A stretch of 64,000 bases of DNA from Dipteris shenzhenensis (Eukaryota; Polypodiophyta; Polypodiopsida; Gleicheniales): NCBI GenBank assembly GCA_047967505.1, contig CM106538.1; one strand, given 5' to 3'. The notes under the pieces were generated by a model, which was not told where the DNA came from, made no database searches, and was given only the letters and a program-made list of their open reading frames with translations. Position 1 is the first letter of the stretch. Every line of letters begins with the position of its first letter. This document shows, in pieces, positions 57,284 to 64,000 of the stretch. The position numbers and the translations under genes were made by a program.

Positions 57284-57682
57284 CTATGGGCCAATCCCCA
57301 TGCGTTTGATGAGGTGCTCCATCTGGTCTCGAGGGAGTGCCTTCGTGAAGAGGTCGGACAAGTTGTCGGCGGTCGGGCAGTAGATAAGCTCGATCACGTC
57401 GTCGATGATGAGCTCTCGAACGAAGTGGTAATGAACTTCGATGTGCTTGGTCCGCGCATGGTACACTGGATTCTTGGCAATAGCTATGCAACTCTGATTG
57501 TCGCACATCAGCATTGTTGCATCCTCCTGACACACGTCCATGTCCTCCAGAATCCACCTTAACCACAGTGTCTCACAAGCTGCTGTACACATGGCTCTGT
57601 ACTCTGCCTCTGTAGATGAAAGGGCCACTGTGGGTTGCTTCTTACTTAGCCAACAGATGGCACCAGATGCAAGTAAGAAACA
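57284..57682 (-). pseudogene. Copia RNase H
   Basis: The open part (57284-57628) has ALSSTEAEYRAMCTAACETL (catalytic E-A-E), CDNQSCIAIAKNPVYHART (catalytic D) and the closing HIEVHYHFVRELI block, ending in the LFTKAL motif. It is separated from RT by a TAG. It lies 20 bases before the polypurine tract. Confidence 0.85.
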
Positions 57683-58702
57683 CTACCTTGTTGTCGATCT
57701 TTTGGTGTCAGCATCACCCGCCCAATCACTGTCACAGAACCCGCCTAATTCGATGCCTTTGGTGTAGGTGATCCCATAGGTGCAAGTACCCTTCAGATAC
57801 CTCAGCACGCGTAAACCTGCATCCCAATGACTCTTCCTAGGAGAAGCAGAGAACTGGCATAATAGCCCAACTACATAACAAATATCAGGTCGAGTATTGG
57901 TAAGGTAAAGCAAACTTCCTACCAATCGTCGGTACAAGGGAGTATCAACCGGCTGAGATGTGTCGTGAACACTTAGCTTGAGCCCGACCTCCATGGGAGT
58001 TAATGCTGTCCTGCAATCCTCCATCTGAAATCTCTTCATAAGTTCTCTGCAATATTTCTCCTGTGAAATGAAGATCCTGTCTTTGGCCTGCTTTACTTCA
58101 ATCCCAAGGAAGTAATGTAATAACCCAAGGTCAGTCATCTCAAACTCAGACATGAGTAGCTCCTTGACCTGTGAAATCTTCTTGACATGATCACCTGTCA
58201 AGATAAGATCATCAACATAGAGGATGAGTACCCGTCGCAATCCCTTCTCAATGAACAAGTAAAGGTTTGCCTCAGAAGGACTTCGACTAAGCCCTATCTT
58301 CTGAAAGAATATATCAATCCTTTGGTACCAAGCTCTGGGGGTCTGTTTCAGCCCGTATAACGCCTTCTTCAACCTGCAGACCTTTAATGGGGACCCTGGA
58401 TCTTGAAAGCCCGTTGGCTGCTCCACGTATACCTCCTCCTCCAGGGTTCCATTAAGGAATGCGGACTTCACATCCATTTGAAAAATAGGCCATTGGAATT
58501 GGGCAGCAAGGGCAATCACTGTCCGGATAGTAACCATGCGGGCTATGGGAGCAAAAGTTTCATCAAAATCCATGCCTTCAGTTTGAGCAAAACCTTTCAC
58601 CACTAACCTTGCTTTATACTTATCCAAGCTGCCGTCTGATTTGTATTTAAGTTTGTATACCCACTTAGTGCCGATGGCTTTCCGTCGCAGGGGCCTGGCC
58701 AC
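57683..58702 (-). CDS. Copia reverse transcriptase
   Basis: An open frame of 339 residues with all RT blocks: KWVYKLKYKSDGSLDKYKAR, KGFAQTEGMDFDETFAPIAR, MDVKSAFLNGTLEEEVYVEQ (first catalytic Asp), KALYGLKQTPRAW and LYVDDLILTGD (the Y-V-DD active site), followed by GLLHYFLGIEVKQ and the NTRPDICYVVGLL connection. It copies element RNA into DNA. The frame is closed upstream by a TAG replacing the Trp codon of the NNTWDLV block and downstream by a TAG at the start of RNase H, where copy A reads STTGYC. As a domain it looks intact; as part of a polyprotein it is not. Confidence 0.85.
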   Translation of the reverse strand: MARPLRRKAIGTKWVYKLKYKSDGSLDKYKARLVVKGFAQTEGMDFDETFAPIARMVTIRTVIALAAQFQWPIFQMDVKSAFLNGTLEEEVYVEQPTGFQDPGSPLKVCRLKKALYGLKQTPRAWYQRIDIFFQKIGLSRSPSEANLYLFIEKGLRRVLILYVDDLILTGDHVKKISQVKELLMSEFEMTDLGLLHYFLGIEVKQAKDRIFISQEKYCRELMKRFQMEDCRTALTPMEVGLKLSVHDTSQPVDTPLYRRLVGSLLYLTNTRPDICYVVGLLCQFSASPRKSHWDAGLRVLRYLKGTCTYGITYTKGIELGGFCDSDWAGDADTKRSTTR

Positions 58703-58756
58703 TAAGTCCTATGTATTGTTCTTCAGGATAGCATCCATCTCTGCCTTCATGGCAGC

Positions 58757-59674
58757 CTACTCTGGATTGTCCTTCGTCTCCTCGAAGGTCCTTGGCTCAT
58801 CAAGCTGAGCTACCAATGCAAAATTCACGGATGGGGTCTTTTGAAGACGTTGAGACCGCCGCAATCCGGAACTGCTACTCTCAGGTAATTCGGTGACCCG
58901 AGACTCTTCCAATGTCCGTAGGTACCATTGGGGCAACCTTTTCTGCTTCTTTGTGGGAGGAGGAACGGGAACTTCTTCTGGAACATCCTGCTCTTCCTGA
59001 GTAGCTTGTGGAACATCAGCTTCTGATTTTGCCACCTCTTGGATGGTCAACCTGGGATGGGATAGGTTCGGGGGTTGAACAATCTCCTCCTCCTCAATCT
59101 GAGGCTCCTCCTGGGGTTCAGGTTCCTTTTCCTCGAAGACAACATCCCGACTGATAAGGATTTGCTTCTTTACTGGGTCGAAGAGGCGGTAGGCCTTGGA
59201 TTCTTTGCTATACCCAACAAAGATACATTTTCTGCTCTGGGAATCAAGCTTGGTCTTGTCTTCCTTGTGCACATGCACCCATGCGTTAGAACCAAAAATG
59301 CGAAGATGAGTGATAGAGGGCTTCTTACCATAAAATGCCTCATATGGAGTCTTGTCCTTGATGGCCTTCGTCTTGGTCAGGTTGAGAATGTGTACGGCTG
59401 TATTGATAGCTTCACTCCAATAGGCTTTAGAAAGGTTTCTCCCTCAGAGCATAGCAAGTCCTGTCTCTGTGGTGGTTCTATGCTTCCTCTCGGCTACCCC
59501 GTTTTGCTGAGAAGTAGGTGCGGTGGTGAGTTGTCGCTTGATCCCATGCTTGCGACAAAATGTGTTGAACTCAGTTGAGGTGAATTCTCACCCCCTGTCT
59601 GTGCGGAATGTCTTGACATCCTCCCCTGTCTCCTTTTCAACTCTGGCCTTCCAGTCTTTGAACTTCTCGAAAGC
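58757..59674 (-). pseudogene. Copia integrase core and linker, broken
   Basis: Continues the same frame after the TAG with KETGEDVKTF, a TDRG stop EFTSTEFNTF interruption (second catalytic Asp region), TSQQNGVAERKHRT (third catalytic Glu), TPYEAFYGKKPS, and then the open frame 59278-58757 with RKCIFVGYSKESKAYRLFDP and a long E/P-rich linker. These are the usual copia integrase C-terminal blocks. Confidence 0.85.
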
Positions 59675-61225
59675 CTAAGACTTTTTAGCCAAACAATAGA
59701 CCCAGGTCATTCTACTGAAATCATCCACAAAGAGAAGTGAGTACCTGGATCCTGCCCACGATGCTGTAGACATTGGACCACAAATGTCGGCGTGAACCAA
59801 CTTAAGTGGTTTGTTGGCCCAAAACGAGGCCTCTTGTGGGAACTTATCCCTGTGCTGCTTGCCTTCTAGACAAGCCCTACAGACATCATCCTTGTCTGTA
59901 ATTGGTGGAAGTCCATCCACCATCTTCGACTTTGACATTTCAGCCAAGATTCCATAGCTGACATGACTGAAGCGCTCATGCCAAAGTTTGGACTTTCCGT
60001 TGTCTTCATGAACCAACATTGCATTGAGACAGTACAGTCCATTCTCTTCAACGCCTTGAGCCACCATCTGCCCATTTCCTTTGGATGTCACGGTGACCTT
60101 GCCATCTTGAAAGAGAACTGCCATGTTGTTTTTGTCCATCTGACTTACAGACAGTAAATTCTTGCATAGGTTGGGTACATAAAGTACTCCAGAGATATCC
60201 TTCTCCTCACCCGCCGTTGTAATGAAAGGAATGCTACCGATGCCCTTCACAGGACATGTCCGGCTATCCCCGACAGAAACTTTGGAATCCGGGTGTGTAC
60301 TTTCCATGGTTTTGAACCAAGTCCTTCTGTTGGACATGTGCTTGGAAGCACCGCTGTCAACATACCAACCCTCTTCACCTTCACTGACTGCATATGCTGA
60401 ACAATGTTCACAGAGTAAAAATAACTGTCCAGTCGTCACATTGGCAGAATCATTCTTAGGCTCTTCTTTGTTCTTGGCTTCTCTCTTCCGCTTTTGATCC
60501 GCCTTCTTCTTTCGGCATTCTTTGGCGGAGTGGCCAAGCTTTTCACAGTAAAAACACTTCATTTTCTTCTTGCGTTCAGCGTCCTCTGACTTCTTGGAAT
60601 CCTTTGGCTTGCCTTTTCCAGGCTTGTCTTTGGCCACTAATGCCTTCTCGTTGGTTTGCGTAAAGAGTTTCTCTCGAGCCTCCTCCTGAAGCAGGAGTGG
60701 ACCAAGCTCCTCAAAGGTGATTGGCTTAGTCCGTTGACCCGCAGTGACCGTAGTCACAAAAATTTTGAAACTCCGTGGCAACTTGTGGAGTGTGAGCAAC
60801 GCCAATTGACTCGTGTCCACCTTTTGACCAACCGCTGCGAGCTGGTCCCGCACGACTTTCACCTTTGTCAGATGATCATGCACACTATCACCCTCATTCA
60901 TATCAAGATTATAAAGTTGATGCTGAAGTGTAATGATACGGGTTGTATTATCGGTTTCACATGCACAGAGTTCATCCGCATCTGCTTCAACTAAAACTTC
61001 ACCTCTTTTGTCCACAAGGTCCTCCGGCTTCTCTTCGGTCCCATTCACAATCTTCCACAACTTCCGTGCCAACAGATGGCTTCGGATCTTGACTTTCCAG
61101 ATTGGATAGTTTGTCCCATCGAGCTTTCCAGCTTCACCGAAATTGGGGATAAATGAAGAAGGAAGAGGACTGGAGAAGGAGGAAGGACGAGCAATGGATG
61201 TAGAGGCTTCTGAACGCTGATCCAT
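59675..61225 (-). CDS. Copia gag, protease and integrase N-terminus
   Basis: The longest open frame of the window, 516 residues. Residues 1-210 are gag (KLDGTNYPIWKVKIRSHLLA; later LTLHKLPRSFKIFVTTVTAG). A zinc knuckle CFYCEKLGHSAKEC is at about 224-237. WYVDSGASKHM near 288 is the aspartic protease active site (D-S-G). The integrase zinc region (LWHERFSHVSYGIL, with CRACLEGKQH) is at about 416-460 and the catalytic core starts with LVHADICGPM (first catalytic Asp) near 478. The frame ends at a TAG where copy A has CAG, so integrase and RT are cut off. The first 480 codons are remarkably well kept compared with other elements here. Confidence 0.85.
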   Translation of the reverse strand: MDQRSEASTSIARPSSFSSPLPSSFIPNFGEAGKLDGTNYPIWKVKIRSHLLARKLWKIVNGTEEKPEDLVDKRGEVLVEADADELCACETDNTTRIITLQHQLYNLDMNEGDSVHDHLTKVKVVRDQLAAVGQKVDTSQLALLTLHKLPRSFKIFVTTVTAGQRTKPITFEELGPLLLQEEAREKLFTQTNEKALVAKDKPGKGKPKDSKKSEDAERKKKMKCFYCEKLGHSAKECRKKKADQKRKREAKNKEEPKNDSANVTTGQLFLLCEHCSAYAVSEGEEGWYVDSGASKHMSNRRTWFKTMESTHPDSKVSVGDSRTCPVKGIGSIPFITTAGEEKDISGVLYVPNLCKNLLSVSQMDKNNMAVLFQDGKVTVTSKGNGQMVAQGVEENGLYCLNAMLVHEDNGKSKLWHERFSHVSYGILAEMSKSKMVDGLPPITDKDDVCRACLEGKQHRDKFPQEASFWANKPLKLVHADICGPMSTASWAGSRYSLLFVDDFSRMTWVYCLAKKS

Positions 61226-61239
61226 CTCGGTAAAAGATC

Positions 61240-61580
61240 TATAAGGTAGGGGTGCCCGCCCTATTGTCCCTTTACTCTTTGCAATTGTAGCAGACTCCCT
61301 GGGATGGCTTCTTCATCAACAAAGCCAAGAAAACAAGTTGAAAGGTATCGAGCTACCCTCAGGCAAGCACCTTATCTGTCAGCAGTTTGTTGATGATACA
61401 AACTTAACCCTCAAGAATGAGCCACAATATATCAAGGTGGCCATGGAGTCTTTAGATATTTTTTGCAAAGCCTTTGGGTCCATGACACATTACGAACTGA
61501 TTTCTGCCTGCTTGTCGTCAAATCACGGGCACGGGCACTTGGTTTCTCCTCCTAGCCAACCTCGTTGGTTGCAAGTTTCC
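61240..61580 (+). pseudogene. LINE reverse transcriptase fragment (3' part)
   Basis: Begins with I-R-stop-G-C-P (RQGCP with CAG changed to TAG), then PLLFAIVADSLGWLLHQQ, LKGIELPSGKHLICQQFVDD (V-DD active site; F-A-DD is usual) and NEPQYIKVAMESLDIFCKAF. These are RT blocks 4 to 6 of a plant L1-type LINE. It starts directly after the copia gag leader and is in the same orientation as the fragment at 56115. Confidence 0.75.
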
Positions 61581-61619
61581 AGATAGATCTAATTTCGTAA
61601 AAGCTCATGCTTGCTTATT

Positions 61620-61936
61620 CCCAACGAGCCCCAAAACTCCCTAGATGAATCTAGTATGCCACATGTCATAAATGTAGGGTCCTTCCTTAATGCATTATTT
61701 ACCCCTCTCTTGATATCTTTAAAACATTTGTCCCTAGGCACATTTAATGCATTAAAGTCCCTTAGCCTTAGATCCACCTAGTCTAGTGCCATGTCACCCA
61801 CACCAAGGACCTTGACCTTTATTCCTTTTTGATCATTTACATGAAGCCCAAACAAATATAATACAAATATTGATCCTTTAAAGGAAAATGTCGACTGACC
61901 CTTCTGAGGTCATGTTACCTCGACTAGAGGGTAACA
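61620..61936 (-). repeat. Probable 3' LTR (part) of a gypsy chromovirus
   Basis: On the minus strand the sequence after the polypurine tract AAAGAGGGAAGGAA (61937-61950) begins TGTTACCCTCTAGTCGAGG, as an LTR start should. The other end of the LTR could not be fixed; the left border given is a guess where LINE text ends. Confidence 0.5.
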
Positions 61937-63430
61937 TTCCTTCCCTCTTTAGCATCAACGTCCTCGATGATAAAGTCTGGGAACACTCTCCGTAACTGGT
62001 ATACGGATTCCCAGGTAGCTTCTAATAGAGGTAGACCATGCCATGCAACCAACACCGTGGGTATCTTCCGATTGCGTACTTGCATTGTTCCTCGGTCCAG
62101 GATTCTCGTTGGTTTGTGTCTTGCATTATCCTCTATCTCCAGAAACAAAACATTACCTTCGATTAGTGAGTCACCTGTATGCAAAAATTTCTTTAAACGA
62201 GAAACATGAAACACTGGGTGCACCTTACAACCCTGTGGCAATTCTAAATTTATAGGCTACCTTGCCTATTCTTTTTAGAATTAACCATGGCCTACAATAT
62301 CGAGGTGATAACTTAGCACACTCTCCTGCAGTCAAAGAGTGCGAAGGAACTCTGAGAAAAACTTTTTCTCCTTCCTTAAATTCTCTAGCGGATCGGTTTT
62401 CATCCGCATACGCCTTAGCTCTATCCATAGCTTAGTGTATGTTAGCTCTCGCAAGTGCTAGCATCTCCCGCATTTAAACCACAAAGTTCGGGGCACTAGG
62501 CACTTTCTGAGGTATTCCAACTATAGTTGGATTCGCTGGTCTATAACCATAGTTCATCTCAAACGGACTGAACCCTGGAGAGGAATGTTTTCTCTCATTG
62601 TTGTATGTTGCCTCAATGACACATATGCTCTAAGCATATCCTCTAAAATTTGGTTGATTCTTTTTGTCTGACCATCCGTTTTTGGATGATCCCCACTACT
62701 CATTCCCAACTCAGTCCTTAGTGTTTCAAATACCGCAGTCCAAAAATGACCGGTAAATTTGACATCCTTGTCTGACACTATGGATTTAGGTAATCCATGC
62801 AAACGAAATATATGTCTAATAAACAAATCCGCCACTTGCGAAGCACTAACAGACTCTCTAGTTGGAATGAAGTGAGCCATCTTGGTAAGACGATCAACCA
62901 CCACAAGGATAGAATCATATTCACCTTGTGTCGTAGGTAGACCTACAATAAAGTCCATGGAAATGCTCTCCCACTTACCTAGTGGTATCTCCAAGGGCTG
63001 TAAAAGTCCGGGTGGCTTCACCCGCTCTGCCTTACTTACCTGACACGAAAAACAACGCGTCACATATTCATGAATATGCTTTTTCATCTTTGGCCAAAAG
63101 AAATCTCGCTTCACGAGATCATATGTCTTCTCGACTTCTGGATGTCCCGCACATGGGCTATCATGGCATTGTTGAATGACTCTTTGCCTGAGATCATTCT
63201 GATTAGGTACTACTACCTTGCCATTTCTTTTCAGCATACCATCCTTTATGGCATATCTTGCATAAGTTTGGCTTTTTCTAGATGCCAGGTCATCCTTTTT
63301 CCCGGGTTTAAACACATGAGCCTTAGGCCAAAGGCTCTAGACGAACTCGTCCACCTTTTGAGTTTCTCTAATCTCGGTCATTAGAGCACTCTCTAACACC
63401 GCGAAACTCAAGTTATGCATAATGCGTCAC
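61924..63430 (-). pseudogene. Gypsy integrase with chromodomain-like tail (chromovirus)
   Basis: The frame 63315-62554 contains the zinc region (HPEVEKTYDLVKRDFFWPKM, with CFSCQVSK), the core with SMDFIVGLP, VVVDRLTKMAHFIP and IVSDKDVKFTG (catalytic Asp residues) and TDGQTKRINQILEDML (Glu region changed to K-R at ER/V). After a frameshift near 62600, 62428-62225 and 62241-61924 give KVHPVFHVSRLKKFLHTG and VLVAWHGLPLLEATWE followed by RRVFPDF, the short chromodomain that marks chromoviruses and helps direct integration to heterochromatin. At least two shifts separate the parts. Confidence 0.85.
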
Positions 63431-64000
63431 AACGCATCAGCAACTTTATTATCCTTCCCTCTTCGGTACCGGATCGTCAAATTAAACTCTTGCATGAGTT
63501 CTGCCCACCTAGCTTGGCGGCTTCTCAAGTCAGGTTGTTTACAAAAATGTTTCAGAGTATCATGATCAACATCCACATAAAACTCTGATCCATACAAATA
63601 ATGTCTCCATGTTTTCAAAGCATGGACAACAGCATACAACTCTAATTCATGAGTTGGCCAATTTCGTTGAGAGAGAGAAAGCTTCTTGCTTTTAAAGGCT
63701 ACTGGCCTTCCCTCTTGGAGAAGAACTGCTCCTACCGCAATGCCACTTGCATCGGTTTCAAGGAAAAACGGTTTTTGGGGATCAACTATTTTTAACACCG
63801 GTCCTGAGACCACAGCTTGTTTTATGGTGTTAAAACTTTTCTGTTGATTCTGTCCCCATATAAAAGATACTTTATCTGAGGTCAGATCAGTCAATGGTGA
63901 TACTATTTCGGAATATCCTTTGATATGCCTTCGATAAAATTGGACAAATACCAAGCATGATCACAAAGCGGTCAAACTCTGAGGGATTGGCCAAGTCAGT
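63427..64000 (-). pseudogene. Gypsy reverse transcriptase end and RNase H, cut by the window edge
   Basis: The frame 63954-63427 has FYRRHIKGYSEIVSPLTDLT (connection after RT), FFLETDASGIAVGAVLLQEG (RNase H, first catalytic Asp), NWPTHELELYAVVHALKTWR (catalytic Glu) and a YRRGKDNKVADAL end. It is upstream of the integrase at 62554-63315 on the same strand, as in Ty3/gypsy. The remaining RT, protease and gag lie outside the window. Confidence 0.85.

Larger units (their letters stand above)
35937..59770 (+). repeat. Copy B of the large tandem duplication
   Basis: The second copy of the unit starting at 17231. It is about 23.8 kb, longer than copy A because it retains four segments missing there. 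Its last base equivalent to the end of copy A is near 59770; beyond that the copia element and its surroundings continue as single-copy sequence. Confidence 0.85.
57265..61239 (-). mobile_element. Ty1/copia gag-pol, copy B and beyond, 5' LTR missing
   Basis: On the minus strand the whole coding region is readable from gag to RNase H in copia order. It runs from the ATG at 61225 to about 57284. It lacks a 5' LTR and primer site: only about 15 bases lie between the gag start and the LINE sequence at 61240. At least four in-frame stops interrupt the single polyprotein expected of copia. From about 59770 rightwards it is outside the duplicated unit. Confidence 0.9.

Overview
This window looks like nuclear DNA of a seed plant, gene-poor and packed with old, nested retroelements. 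A gymnosperm is a reasonable guess but only an inference. Plant signs are LTR elements primed by initiator Met-tRNA (TGGTATCAGAGC primer sites), copia and chromovirus-type gypsy elements, a Helitron, and an intron-containing gene for a mini-ribonuclease III of the plastid RNC3/RNC4 type. Nearly every transposon reading frame is broken.

Layout. 1-5250: minus-strand remains of Ty3/gypsy gag and protease and a 27-bp minisatellite. 6549-12301: a complete-ended gypsy element with 5-bp target duplications and an internal deletion in pol. About 13740-18405: a degenerate plus-strand Helitron whose Rep, PIF1-type helicase and C-terminal endonuclease-like domain can all be read. 17231-35936 and 35937 to about 59770: two copies (A and B) of one head-to-tail duplicated segment. 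59770-61225: the rest of copy B's copia element. 61240-61580: a LINE fragment. 61620-64000: a minus-strand chromovirus that runs off the right end.

The duplicated unit holds, in order, the 3' end of the Helitron, a small secreted four-cysteine protein gene, a LINE ORF1-like fragment, a microsatellite with a 400-bp polypurine tract, a gag-only LTR element (TR-GAG type), a gypsy gag remnant, the mini-RNase III gene, a LINE reverse transcriptase fragment, a copia LTR and copia pol. Copy B is longer (about 23.8 kb against 18.7 kb) and carries the better genes: a full secreted-protein ORF and a mini-RNase III gene whose first five exons can be joined in frame. Copy A has a 177-bp in-frame deletion in the first gene, has lost the promoter, exon 1 and part of exon 2 of the second, and has a rearranged copia element. 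The copy A/copy B junction and the breaks inside copy A show about 2 bp of microhomology or short filler.

Only two host-type genes are supported: the secreted protein (38003-38377, with its damaged twin at 19309-19506) and the mini-RNase III (from 53534, with its truncated twin from 30018). The most unusual items are the Helitron with an attached endonuclease-like domain, the large tandem duplication with its exact junction, and the unrecognised secreted protein with a duplicated upstream region.
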